A stretch of 37,704 nt of DNA from HO2-45-11b sp964450915. GTDB lineage: Bacteria; Patescibacteriota; Andersenbacteria; UBA10190. Positions within the stretch are counted from its first letter, which is position 1, and every line of letters begins with the position of its first letter. A program made the translations under genes and the position numbers. The stretch spans positions 1 to 37,704 of the forward strand of contig CAYVFG010000009.1 in assembly GCA_964450915.1 (NCBI GenBank). The letters run 5' to 3'. Below, piece by piece: positions 7,539 to 14,849 of this stretch. Under the pieces are notes generated by a model. That model was not told the DNA's origin and made no database searches. It saw only the letters and a program-made list of their open reading frames with translations.

Positions 7539-8041
7539 AGCGCTTTTATTTTTTCAATTATTTCAGATGTAGATAAGTTTGGCCTGCGCTTTACGGTATA
7601 CGAATCAATTCCTAATTCCTGCATTACTGGATACTCGATCCACGATTCAGCTTGACCATGATCGTCTCCGTTTACATGCACATTCGGCTTGATTGATGGC
7701 AAGAATGATCCGTGCGGCTCCTCGTCGTACCCGCCTGGCATAATAACTACATAGTCTACGCAAGCAAGCGCAGCGAGTAGCGCAGCACGCTGCTCTTGCG
7801 GAATAATAGGGCGCTCAGGCCCTTTTTTGTCATGAACGGATTTGTCCGTGTTAATGCCTACAAACAATACATCACCCTGCTGCTTTGCTTCTTCCAAAAA
7901 GTCCAAATGCCCAGCCTGGAGCAAGTCAAACACGCCGTTTACCGTTACGAGCTTCTTACCTTCTGCCCGCAATTCATCAGCCTTTTGCTTCGCCTGTTCA
8001 ATCGTCAGTATTTTGTCGTATCTCCATAAGTGTTCGGTCAT
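7535..8041 (-). CDS. rfaE2: D-glycero-beta-D-manno-heptose 1-phosphate adenylyltransferase (RfaE domain II)
   Basis: This 168-residue nucleotidyltransferase is equivalent to the C-terminal half of bifunctional HldE, here a separate gene. It has VTVNGVFDLLQAGHLDFLEEAK, LFVGINTDKSV and PIIPQEQRAALLAALACVDYVV, all matching the family, and ends STSEIIEKI, the family's S-T-S/T-x-I-I-x-K-I tail. An oddity: the nucleotide-binding HxGH signature reads Q42-A-G-H45, so the first His is Gln. The position is not invariant in the superfamily (PPAT has Thr), so activity is still likely. It overlaps hldD by four bases, and context with gmhA, rfaE1, gmhB and hldD fixes the role. Confidence 0.88.
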   Translation of the reverse strand: MTEHLWRYDKILTIEQAKQKADELRAEGKKLVTVNGVFDLLQAGHLDFLEEAKQQGDVLFVGINTDKSVHDKKGPERPIIPQEQRAALLAALACVDYVVIMPGGYDEEPHGSFLPSIKPNVHVNGDDHGQAESWIEYPVMQELGIDSYTVKRRPNLSTSEIIEKIKAL

Positions 8042-8047
8042 AGGATA

Positions 8048-8076
8048 AGTATGACACAGGAGAACAGGTATTGAAA
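8048..8076 (-). promoter_or_regulatory. promoter of rfaE2-hldD, leaderless type
   Basis: TTTCAA (8076-8071), 17 bases, CATACT (8053-8048), then 6 bases to ATG 8041. The same CATACT box at the same spacing precedes gmhA. Confidence 0.45.
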
Positions 8077-8078
8077 AG

Positions 8079-8615
8079 CTACTCTTTTACTATCAAATCA
8101 GCAGCTTCTTTGAGTGAATCAACAATCAAGTCAGGCTCGGCAGATAACTTTCCTTCTTCCCAGTACTGGCTTCGGATAATTGCCGTGTGCGTTCCTGCAT
8201 TTTTCCCGAACAGTAAATCAGCTTCTTTATCGCCCACAATCCAGCTATTTGTATAATCAATCTCTCCAATTTTCGCCTCAATTTGCTTAGCCATCCCGAT
8301 CCTCGGTTTTCTGCAATCGCAATCGCTTTGTCCGCGATCGTGCGGGCAATATGCGATCATAGCAATTTCAACTCCATGTGCCGTAAATTCAGCCATCATA
8401 TAATCATGCAGTGTATGCATTTGCTCAACAGTATACTTTCCCTGCGCAATCCCTGACTGATTCGTAACTATTGCAAGTGTATACCCAGCGCCTTGCAGTA
8501 ACTTACATGCGTCAATTGCGCCATCAATCCACTCCCATTGGTCAGCTTCGTTCACATATCCATGATCGACGTTGAGCGTTCCATCGCGATCTAAAAAAAT
8601 AACTTTTTTACTCAT
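8079..8615 (-). CDS. gmhB: D-glycero-beta-D-manno-heptose 1,7-bisphosphate 7-phosphatase (HAD family)
   Basis: This 178-residue HAD phosphatase removes the 7-phosphate from heptose 1,7-bisphosphate. Motif I is FLDRDGTLN (nucleophile and acid Asp), motif II TNQSGIAQG, then DCRKPRIGM with the conserved Lys, and WIVGDKEADLLFG (motif IV Asp pair). A zinc-binding C-x-H...C-x-C cluster (CPHDRGQSDCDC) is present, as in GmhB and the histidinol phosphatase subgroup. It overlaps rfaE1 by eight bases. Histidinol phosphatase is the nearest alternative; operon context favours GmhB. Confidence 0.92.
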   Translation of the reverse strand: MSKKVIFLDRDGTLNVDHGYVNEADQWEWIDGAIDACKLLQGAGYTLAIVTNQSGIAQGKYTVEQMHTLHDYMMAEFTAHGVEIAMIAYCPHDRGQSDCDCRKPRIGMAKQIEAKIGEIDYTNSWIVGDKEADLLFGKNAGTHTAIIRSQYWEEGKLSAEPDLIVDSLKEAADLIVKE

Positions 8616-9609
8616 GATGATCTTCTATCGTATGCAACAATTCTTCAACCGTGATACCTACTGCGCCGGTCTTCTTTGCAACTGTAGCACCTGCGGCATT
8701 GCCTAATTCTGCAGCCTCTACACTTGTTGCTCCAGCAAGCTTTGCAAGCAAGATAGTAACGGCAGCCGTGTCCCCGCATCCGGACGTATCAACCACTTCG
8801 TTATGAGAAATATAATTCGATGGAACGTACACGCCAACCTGCCCCTTTTCTTTTACGTACATTCCTTCTGCGCTGAGCGTAAGATATGCGTTCGTATCAA
8901 ATGATTCTGAAACCATTTCCGCAAGCTCGTGCGCCTTTTTCCCGCCGTTATCGTGCATGTTGATTCCCAAGTATTCGTGAGCTTCTTTTTTATTCGGAGA
9001 CATGTATGTTGCTCCTGTAAAGTAGCCCACTCGAGAAGGCTTCACATCGACCATAAGCGGAATATTTTTTTCTTTCATTATGCGTAGCAGGCTTTCCGCA
9101 ACTTTTTGCGTCACTGCGCCTTTTGCATAATCAGAAACGATGATGCCGTCGATCATGTCTGCATGCTTTGCAATCGCTTCTACTACTTGCTGTTCAACAG
9201 AAGGACTTGCTTCAAGAATCTCTTCATGATCCACACGAAGCAGTTGCTGGCTCCCCACTATGTATCGCTTTTTAACAATAGTGGGCATCCTGCTGTCGCT
9301 AATAAATTCTGGTTCGTATCCTTCTTTTTGAGCAGTTTCTTTTAAAGAATTCCCAACGTCGTCATTTCCTACAATGCCGACACACACGACGCTGGCACCG
9401 AGCATTGCTGCATTTTTTGCCGTATTCCCGGCGCCTCCAGTAGCATTTTCTTCCTTCTTTGCATGCAAAATAGGTACCGGAGCCTCGGGGTTCAATCGCT
9501 CCACTACCCCGAATACGTATCGATCTAGAAAAACATCTCCAACAACCAGCAATTTTTTTCCTTTAAATTGCGACGTTATCTGCGTTGCTTTGTCTAGCTG
9601 AATGCTCAT
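8608..9609 (-). CDS. rfaE1: D-glycero-beta-D-manno-heptose-7-phosphate kinase (RfaE domain I, PfkB fold)
   Basis: This 333-residue kinase is equivalent to the N-terminal half of HldE and phosphorylates C1 of heptose 7-phosphate. KKLLVVGDVFLDRYVFG, NPEAPVPILH, GGAGNTAKNAAMLGA and KKRYIVGSQQLLRVDHEE are close to HldE. Also present are MVDVKPSRVGYFTGAT with MSPNKKEA, and the PfkB anion-hole motif, here DTSGCGDTAA, in which the usual GAGD reads GCGD with the catalytic Asp kept. It overlaps gmhA by ATGA and gmhB by eight bases. Separation of the kinase and adenylyltransferase is also known from other bacteria with split hldA/hldC. Confidence 0.93.
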   Translation of the reverse strand: MSIQLDKATQITSQFKGKKLLVVGDVFLDRYVFGVVERLNPEAPVPILHAKKEENATGGAGNTAKNAAMLGASVVCVGIVGNDDVGNSLKETAQKEGYEPEFISDSRMPTIVKKRYIVGSQQLLRVDHEEILEASPSVEQQVVEAIAKHADMIDGIIVSDYAKGAVTQKVAESLLRIMKEKNIPLMVDVKPSRVGYFTGATYMSPNKKEAHEYLGINMHDNGGKKAHELAEMVSESFDTNAYLTLSAEGMYVKEKGQVGVYVPSNYISHNEVVDTSGCGDTAAVTILLAKLAGATSVEAAELGNAAGATVAKKTGAVGITVEELLHTIEDHHE

Positions 9610-10202
9610 ACCGGTTTTCTTGGTTCTTCTTCAAATGTTTCGCAAATCATATGAATTGCATGCAAATGCAATTCCTGCATCCGCTCTGTTGCATATTTTG
9701 TATCCGAAACTTTTGGAGAGGGCGTCATAATTGCGATATCTGCGATATCTTTTAGCTTTCCTTGCGTTCCCGTAAGAGCAATGACTGTCATGCCGTTCAC
9801 ACGGGCAGCTTCTGCCGCCTTTAAAATATTTTCTGAATTGCCCGATGTTGAAAGCCCGACGAACACATCCCCTTCTTTGCCAAGAGCTTCGATTTGGCGA
9901 GAATATATTTGATCGAATCCGAAATCGTTCGCAATACATGTAATCGCATTACTGTCCGCAGTAAGGGAGATTGCGGGATACGGCCTACGATCCGTTCTGT
10001 ACCGGCCGATAAATTCTTCGGCAAAATGCTGGGCCTCCGAAGCGCTTCCACCGTTCCCAGCCACGTATACCGTTCCGCCTTTAGAAAACGATTCGTGCAA
10101 GTGCTCCGCAGCATGCGACACCTGCTCATGGAATTTGTCTAAGTCTCCTAATAAATCTCTCAATTCTTTCGTATGCGCCTCGAATAGTTTTTTATACATC
10201 AT
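9606..10202 (-). CDS. gmhA: sedoheptulose-7-phosphate isomerase
   Basis: This 198-residue SIS-domain enzyme converts sedoheptulose 7-phosphate to D-glycero-D-manno-heptose 7-phosphate, the entry step to ADP-heptose. It shows YVAGNGGSASEAQHFAEEFIGR, LTADSNAITCIANDFGFDQIYSRQ and LSTSGNSENILKAA, all typical of GmhA, with a conserved C-terminal QELHLHAIHMICE His region that binds zinc. It is the first gene of the five-gene heptose cluster and overlaps rfaE1. Two adjacent ATGs (10202 and 10199) are possible; CATACT ends 6 bases before the first and there is no Shine-Dalgarno. Confidence 0.95.
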   Translation of the reverse strand: MMYKKLFEAHTKELRDLLGDLDKFHEQVSHAAEHLHESFSKGGTVYVAGNGGSASEAQHFAEEFIGRYRTDRRPYPAISLTADSNAITCIANDFGFDQIYSRQIEALGKEGDVFVGLSTSGNSENILKAAEAARVNGMTVIALTGTQGKLKDIADIAIMTPSPKVSDTKYATERMQELHLHAIHMICETFEEEPRKPV

Positions 10203-10208
10203 TCTTTT

Positions 10209-10214
10209 AGTATG
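10209..10214 (-). promoter_or_regulatory. -10-like element of the heptose operon
   Basis: CATACT with a 6-base gap to ATG 10202. It is identical in sequence and spacing to the box before rfaE2. No clear -35 box. Confidence 0.4.
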
Positions 10215-10232
10215 TCCCTTTTTTCAGCTTTT

Positions 10233-11054
10233 TCAAGACAGATACTCCCGGAGAGCATCTTTCCAGTCTCGGAATTCCGGACCTTTCGTATGTTTTAGAA
10301 TGCTGTATTGCGGACGTTTTGCAGGACGAGGAAAGTCGGCAGACGAAACAGGTTTTACATCAACCTTCATTCCGGGAACAAGCGTAAAAATCATTTCCGC
10401 AAATTCAAACCACGATGCGCTTCCTGTATTTACCCCATGATAAATTCCAAACGGCTCTTGATTTTCTAATAATGCTCGCACAAACTGAGCCACATCTTTT
10501 GTGAATGTCGGACTTCCGAATTGATCATTTACCACATCCAAGTGTTTTTTTGTTTTTCCAAGCTCAATCATCGTATCCACAAAGTTTTTTCCATTCGGAC
10601 CATACAGCCACGCTGTACGGACCAAATAAAAATTACATCCGCTTTCAACTAAGGCCCTCTCTCCTGCCAATTTTGACTGCCCATACACATTCACTGCCGG
10701 GCCAGGGGAATCTGCTTCGCTATACCCATCTTGCTTATCGCCAGGAAATACATAGTCCGTACTGAAATGAACGAGCACAGCTTCAACCATGCTTGCAACA
10801 TCAGCCAGATTTTTCACCCCTGTTTCATTCACTAAAAATGCGTCGTCCTTATGCTCTTCTGCGCCATCTACATTTGTATACGCCGCCGCATTTATAATGA
10901 AGTCTGGCTGCAATGGCATAAGCACATCGCGAACGCTTTGAGCATTGGTAATATCAATCTCTTGCCTGTCTAACAATGTTGGTTTCGCATCTGCAAACAC
11001 AGAAGCAAGCATGCTCCCCAGCATGCCCTTTGCACCGATAATCACAATATTCAT
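10233..11054 (-). CDS. rmlD: dTDP-4-dehydrorhamnose reductase
   Basis: This 273-residue SDR reduces dTDP-4-keto-L-rhamnose to dTDP-L-rhamnose with NAD(P)H. It starts MNIVIIGAKGMLGSML (Rossmann loop), and has DFIINAAAYTNVDGAE, HFSTDYVFPG and NVYGQSKLAGE with the YxxxK dyad, VRTAWLYGPNGKNFV and NDQFGSPTFTKDVA, a full set of RmlD signatures. The start was chosen at ATG 11054 because residues upstream are not family-like and TATTAT lies exactly 6 bases before it. The gene is separated from rmlC by the Nudix island. A gap of 30 bases leads to gmhA. Confidence 0.95.
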   Translation of the reverse strand: MNIVIIGAKGMLGSMLASVFADAKPTLLDRQEIDITNAQSVRDVLMPLQPDFIINAAAYTNVDGAEEHKDDAFLVNETGVKNLADVASMVEAVLVHFSTDYVFPGDKQDGYSEADSPGPAVNVYGQSKLAGERALVESGCNFYLVRTAWLYGPNGKNFVDTMIELGKTKKHLDVVNDQFGSPTFTKDVAQFVRALLENQEPFGIYHGVNTGSASWFEFAEMIFTLVPGMKVDVKPVSSADFPRPAKRPQYSILKHTKGPEFRDWKDALREYLS

Positions 11055-11060
11055 GCTTCT

Positions 11061-11066
11061 ATAATA
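11061..11066 (-). promoter_or_regulatory. -10 element of rmlD, leaderless type
   Basis: TATTAT on the minus strand, 6 bases before ATG 11054. It sits directly downstream of the Nudix-unit terminator, so rmlD probably needs its own promoter. Confidence 0.5.
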
Positions 11067-11093
11067 CCACGAACAAAAGAAGAAAAAAGGGAT

Positions 11094-11132
11094 AAAAAAA
11101 CCGCTTGTCGAACATACTTGTTCAACAAGCGG
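11094..11132 (-). terminator. intrinsic terminator of the Nudix unit
   Basis: On the minus strand a 13-bp stem, CCGCTTGTTGAAC (11132-11120) with GTTCGACAAGCGG (11113-11101) and one G-U pair, encloses a 6-base loop. Seven T residues follow. This is one of the strongest terminators in the window. Confidence 0.9.
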
Positions 11133-11151
11133 AATGCATGCATCGATGCGA

Positions 11152-11892
11152 CTATCTTTGCACGGGCGACATCGCAAGTGCAATGTCATGAATGAACCAC
11201 ATGGTTGCGAGAACAACCTTGCCGTCGACTGGAACGAACTGGTGCGTCTCCCACCCCATCAGATGATCTGGATTATTCTGCCGACTAACCCATTTGGGAA
11301 ATTCCTTCAAAGAAACGCTTCCCCATCGACTGGCCCCCTCGACCAACCTGGTTGGGTTACCGGTAACGAGCGCAAAATCGATGTGCTGCACTTCATCGTA
11401 GCATCCCGACGAGAACTGCATCCAAGACGGGAATGGATCATACACGCACAACGTTGTAAGATCCGCCTCTTCATCAAATTCGCGCACAGCCACCTCAAGC
11501 CGCGTTTCACCGATCTTCGCCGTACCGCCCGGAGCATCGCACTCAAGGCCAGTAAGGAGGTTTCCGTATCGAGGCATTACGACGTAGAGCAACTCGAATT
11601 CCGTATCATACAACTTCAAAGCTCGAAGGGCCGACAGATAATCACTGAACTCCGGTCGATCTCCGACGCCAACACGACTTTGCGCCTCGTGCAGGACCTT
11701 GGGCATCTGCGCAGAATCTTTCAACTTCATTCGAATCGGGATCCGAGTTGCGGCGTTTTGCATCCCCTTTCCTCGAGTAACGAATCCATACTTTTTTCCG
11801 TCATGAGGAGCAGTGCCCTCGACGAGAAAGTAATATCCGTCCCCGATCGAATAAGCATGCTGCAGCAAACCTGAATCAAATTCTTTTGGCAC
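11152..11892 (-). CDS. Nudix-family hydrolase with degenerate Nudix box and unknown N-terminal region
   Basis: This is a 246-residue protein. Residues 122-145 read GGTAKIGETRLEVAVREFDEEADL, here split into its key parts: G123, E129, then R137-E138 and E141-E142 of the GX5EX7REUXEEXGU box. The box keeps the metal-binding REUXEE core, but the late Gly is Asp144. Nudix enzymes hydrolyse nucleoside diphosphates linked to another moiety; the substrate here is not predictable. The first 110 residues match nothing I recognise. Start GTG 11892 has an AAAGG Shine-Dalgarno eight bases upstream. It is the second gene of a two-gene unit with a perfect promoter and strong terminator, visibly more GC-rich than the flanking rml genes, suggesting separate origin. 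Confidence 0.7.
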   Translation of the reverse strand: MPKEFDSGLLQHAYSIGDGYYFLVEGTAPHDGKKYGFVTRGKGMQNAATRIPIRMKLKDSAQMPKVLHEAQSRVGVGDRPEFSDYLSALRALKLYDTEFELLYVVMPRYGNLLTGLECDAPGGTAKIGETRLEVAVREFDEEADLTTLCVYDPFPSWMQFSSGCYDEVQHIDFALVTGNPTRLVEGASRWGSVSLKEFPKWVSRQNNPDHLMGWETHQFVPVDGKVVLATMWFIHDIALAMSPVQR

Positions 11893-11927
11893 GATTAAGG
11901 CCTTTCAAAACAGGGTGAGTAAAAAAC

Positions 11928-12188
11928 CTATTCCACATACCGCATTCGCTGTCGCCGAGCTTGTAACCACCGCTGCTCATCAATGCGCCGTCTGCGCTGA
12001 AAGCGGTGAAATTCATCCGAAGATGGTCGCATTCGACTCTCAAAGTCAGACTTGTAGATTCCCTCATATTCATCACCAGACTCATCATGAAGGAATTCCA
12101 AAGCAACCTGCAAAAGAGAGCAGAATTCGCGCGATCCATTTACGATATCAAGTGCGCGCAGAAGAACGCGATCATTGCTGTAAAACAA
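11928..12188 (-). CDS. small charged hypothetical protein (86 aa)
   Basis: I do not recognise this 86-residue protein. It is first in the Nudix unit, with TTG as start at 12188, preceded by AGGGG (12200-12196) seven bases upstream. The C-terminal third is very basic (FQRRRRIDEQRWLQARRQRMR) and the middle acidic (DESGDEYEG), so nucleic-acid binding is possible but unproven. No membrane segment. A 35-base gap leads to the Nudix GTG. A competing 87-codon frame (11876-12139) lacks a ribosome binding site. The non-ATG start lowers confidence. Confidence 0.5.
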   Translation of the reverse strand: MFYSNDRVLLRALDIVNGSREFCSLLQVALEFLHDESGDEYEGIYKSDFESRMRPSSDEFHRFQRRRRIDEQRWLQARRQRMRYVE

Positions 12189-12244
12189 GATTGCACCCCT
12201 TTCGTTATATTTAGGAGAGATCAGCCAAAAACAGCCAGATCAAT

Positions 12245-12273
12245 ATTATAGCACTATTGTATTATCCTGTCAA
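12245..12273 (-). promoter_or_regulatory. perfect consensus sigma-70-type promoter of the Nudix unit
   Basis: TTGACA (12273-12268), exactly 17 bases, TATAAT (12250-12245) on the minus strand, all 12 consensus bases matched. The -35 box starts one base after the rmlC stop codon. About 50 bases of leader precede the TTG start. Confidence 0.92.
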
Positions 12274-12274
12274 T

Positions 12275-12814
12275 CTATTCTATCTCGCTCAGCGCCGGGT
12301 ATTGCGCATCTCTGTCCGCAATAATCGGATTGGCAATCGGCCACATAATATTCAGTGAAGGATCATCCCATCGAAGGCCGCGCTCATGTTCCGGAGAATA
12401 TTCAGCAGTGCAGTTGTACACGAGTTTCGTATTATCTTCTAACGCAAGAAACCCATGGGCGAATCCTTCCGGAATGTAAATCATATTTTTCTGACTGGCT
12501 GTAAGCGTTACGCTGATCCATTTTCCGAATGTAGGGGAATCTTTTCGAATATCAACAGCAACGTCAAAGCCGGAACCGGAGACCACCTGTAAAAGCTTAG
12601 CTTGAGATGCAGGCTCAGTCTGATAATGCATCCCGCGAAGCACGCCTTTTTTGCTAGTGGAAACATTTGTTTGCACAAAATGCTTCTTGATGCCGGCGCT
12701 CAAAAAATCAGAGTGCTTGTATACTTCGCTAAAATCACCTCGATTATCGGGAAAAGTTTTTGGCTGAATTATAAGTACCCCGTCGAGAGTAGTTTTAATA
12801 AATTCAAATGGCAT
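12275..12814 (-). CDS. rmlC: dTDP-4-dehydrorhamnose 3,5-epimerase
   Basis: This 179-residue cupin enzyme epimerises C3 and C5 of dTDP-4-keto-6-deoxyglucose. It has IIQPKTFPDNRGDFSEVY, QTNVSTSKKGVLRGMHYQ with the catalytic His, VDIRKDSPTFGKW, IYIPEGFAHGFLALED and YNCTAEYSPEHERGLRWDDPSL, all diagnostic of RmlC, at the normal length. ATG 12814 is 18 bases after the micro-ORF stop; a TATAAG four bases upstream and a weak AAGG close to the start leave its initiation mode unclear. No recognisable rmlB is near. Confidence 0.95.
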   Translation of the reverse strand: MPFEFIKTTLDGVLIIQPKTFPDNRGDFSEVYKHSDFLSAGIKKHFVQTNVSTSKKGVLRGMHYQTEPASQAKLLQVVSGSGFDVAVDIRKDSPTFGKWISVTLTASQKNMIYIPEGFAHGFLALEDNTKLVYNCTAEYSPEHERGLRWDDPSLNIMWPIANPIIADRDAQYPALSEIE

Positions 12815-12832
12815 AATCCTTATAGCCTACCG

Positions 12833-12940
12833 TTATTCGGACTGCTGTTCAACCAATAAATCATCAACCCATTTTTGCGCATCTTCGGGAGATAAAATAG
12901 GCTGCTCTGGGTCGTTTTCCGGTTTTTGATCTTCACTCAT
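12833..12940 (-). CDS. 35-residue acidic micro-protein between lepA and rmlC
   Basis: The reading frame MSEDQKPENDPEQPILSPED continues with AQKWVDDLLVEQQSE and a TAA stop. The composition is acidic and hydrophilic, without Cys or membrane segment, and codon use is like its neighbours. TAGTAT lies exactly 6 bases before the ATG, the leaderless spacing seen elsewhere here, supporting that it is expressed. It lies 15 bases after lepA and 18 bases before rmlC in the same orientation. I do not recognise a family. The second half (SPEDAQKWVDDLL) could form an amphipathic helix. Confidence 0.55.
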   Translation of the reverse strand: MSEDQKPENDPEQPILSPEDAQKWVDDLLVEQQSE

Positions 12941-12946
12941 ACGCTT

Positions 12947-12952
12947 ATACTA
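12947..12952 (-). promoter_or_regulatory. -10-like element of the micro-ORF / rmlC
   Basis: TAGTAT on the minus strand with a 6-base gap to ATG 12940, in the 15-base gap after the lepA stop. Confidence 0.35.
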
Positions 12953-12955
12953 TAC

Positions 12956-14731
12956 CTATCGCTTTAAAATCTGAATATACGCTTCTGGCGGCAAATCAAT
13001 AGAACCTGTTTTGGAAAGCTTTTTCTTCCCCTTTTTCTGCTTATCGAGCAATTTACGCTTACGGGTTACGTCTCCTCCGTACAGCTTCGCCGTTACGTCT
13101 TTGCGCATCGCAGTTACCGTTTCTCGAGCAACGAACTTTCCGCCAACGGCAGCCTGAATCGGCACTGCGAATAGCTGCTGAGGAACCAAGTCTTTTAATT
13201 TTGCTACCATGCTTCGCCCGATCGCCTCAGCCTTGTGGCGCGGAATGATGACAGACAATGCTTCGGCTGGCTCATGATTTAAAAGAATGGAAAGCTTTAC
13301 CACATCAGCCGGGCGCCAGTCGAGTACATCATAGCTAAGCGATCCGTATCCACTCGTCACAGATTTTAATTGATCGTACAAATCAACAACGAGCTCTCGC
13401 AAAGGCAATTCGTATTTAAGCAGCATGCGATCCGTTCCTAAATATTCCTGTCCCATTAAAATACCTTCGTGCTGCTGCATAACTTCGAACACAGCTCCAA
13501 GATATGTTGCTGGAAGAAGAATATCCGCTTTGCTCCATTGCTCTTCCGTACTTTCGACAAAGCTCGGATCGGGAAATGCGTCAGGAGTGTGCACGTCAAG
13601 CGCCTGCCCGCTTGTTAACTTTACGTGATACAGCACGCTTGGAGTCGTAACCACCATTTGCAAACCGAATTCTCTTCGAAGTCGTTCCTGAATAATTTCC
13701 AAGTGCAGCATTCCTAAAAATCCGCATCGGAAGCCCTGCCCCAACGCATGACTTCTTTCCATATGAACAGAAATACTCGCATCGTTTAATTCCAACTTCG
13801 ACATCGCTTCGCGCAGTACATGAAACTGGCTGCCATCAACAGGATACAGACCCGCGAACACTTTTGGCTGCGGAATCGCATACCCAGGAAGAGGCTTCAC
13901 TAAATGTTTCTGTTCCGTTTTCGTCATCGTATCGCCCACGCGCGCTTGGCGAATATCTTTTAATCCTGTTGCAATATACCCGATCTCGCCTGCAGACAAT
14001 GATTTAGTGGAAGTAAATTGAGGCTTGAATACTCCAACTTCAACAACCCGATCATCAACATCCGTTCCTAAAAAGGTAATCGATTCCCCTTGCTTGATTT
14101 CTCCTTCAACAATGCGAACATATGCAACAACGCCTTTGTAATCATCGTAGACAGAATCGAAAATGAGCGCGCGCAAATTCTTGTCTTTTATTTCCGTCTT
14201 TGCAGGAGGAACCTTCTCGCATACTCGATCAAGCAATTCGATCACTCCTTTTCCCGTCTTCGCAGAAATATGCAAAATGTCTTTCGGATCAACCCCGAGC
14301 AAATTAACAATTTCTTTTGTAACCCCCTCCACATCCGCAGCAGGCAAATCGATTTTATTAATTACAGGAATAATTTCTAAATTTTGCTCAAGGGCAAAAT
14401 ACACGTTCGACACGGTCTGCGCCTGCACGCCTTGCGTTGCATCAACTAATAAAATAGCACCTTCAACCGCCTTCAAACTTCGCGATACTTCATACTGAAA
14501 ATCCACATGGCCGGGAGTGTCGATTAAATTTAAAATATGATTCTTATATTCCATGCGCACCGGCTGGAGCTTGATCGTAATTCCTTTTTCGCGCTCCAAC
14601 TCCATAGAGTCGAGTAGCTGTGCCTGCATGTTTCTCATTTCAACGGTATGCGTCAATTCAAGCATGCGGTCGGCCAGCGTGCTCTTTCCATGATCGATAT
14701 GCGCAATAATGCAAAAGTTACGTATCTCCAT
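12956..14731 (-). CDS. lepA: elongation factor 4 (LepA back-translocating GTPase)
   Basis: This 591-residue ribosome-associated GTPase contributes to translation fidelity and ribosome assembly. It starts MEIRNFCIIAHIDHGKSTLADR (P-loop AHIDHGKST), then EREKGITIK (switch I), DTPGHVDF (G3), NKIDLP (G4) and SAKTGKG (G5). Further on are GFRCGFLGMLHLEI and the LepA-specific C-terminal region (KLYGGDVTRKRKLLDKQKKGKKKL). Full length. ATG 14731 was preferred over the in-frame GTG 14740 because the family starts with MxxIRNF and AGGTG lies six bases upstream. However, the -10 box is so close that the transcript may begin inside that site. Confidence 0.96.
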   Translation of the reverse strand: MEIRNFCIIAHIDHGKSTLADRMLELTHTVEMRNMQAQLLDSMELEREKGITIKLQPVRMEYKNHILNLIDTPGHVDFQYEVSRSLKAVEGAILLVDATQGVQAQTVSNVYFALEQNLEIIPVINKIDLPAADVEGVTKEIVNLLGVDPKDILHISAKTGKGVIELLDRVCEKVPPAKTEIKDKNLRALIFDSVYDDYKGVVAYVRIVEGEIKQGESITFLGTDVDDRVVEVGVFKPQFTSTKSLSAGEIGYIATGLKDIRQARVGDTMTKTEQKHLVKPLPGYAIPQPKVFAGLYPVDGSQFHVLREAMSKLELNDASISVHMERSHALGQGFRCGFLGMLHLEIIQERLRREFGLQMVVTTPSVLYHVKLTSGQALDVHTPDAFPDPSFVESTEEQWSKADILLPATYLGAVFEVMQQHEGILMGQEYLGTDRMLLKYELPLRELVVDLYDQLKSVTSGYGSLSYDVLDWRPADVVKLSILLNHEPAEALSVIIPRHKAEAIGRSMVAKLKDLVPQQLFAVPIQAAVGGKFVARETVTAMRKDVTAKLYGGDVTRKRKLLDKQKKGKKKLSKTGSIDLPPEAYIQILKR

Positions 14732-14742
14732 ACAATTCACCT

Positions 14743-14771
14743 AAAATATCATAATATGACGCTCTTGACAA
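14743..14771 (-). promoter_or_regulatory. lepA promoter, -35 overlapping that of the divergent cupin gene
   Basis: TTGTCA (14771-14766), 17 bases, TATTTT (14748-14743) on the minus strand. The TTGTCA overlaps the plus-strand TTGACA (14765-14770) by five bases, so the two polymerases cannot both bind. Confidence 0.55.
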
Positions 14772-14793
14772 GTGCACTATTTCAAACTATTTT
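14765..14793 (+). promoter_or_regulatory. promoter of the cupin-like gene
   Basis: TTGACA (14765-14770), 17 bases, TATTTT (14788-14793). A leader of about 50 bases follows, ending in a GAGG Shine-Dalgarno (14841-14844). Confidence 0.7.
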
Positions 14794-14849
14794 TATGTCA
14801 TCAGTTTTTCTATTGCCCTTTCCACTTCAACGAGAATTGTGAGGTTGCC

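Noticed and set aside
11134..11874. Plus-strand 246-codon frame as long as the Nudix gene
   Set aside because: The minus frame has a Nudix box, ribosome site, promoter and terminator; the plus frame has none.
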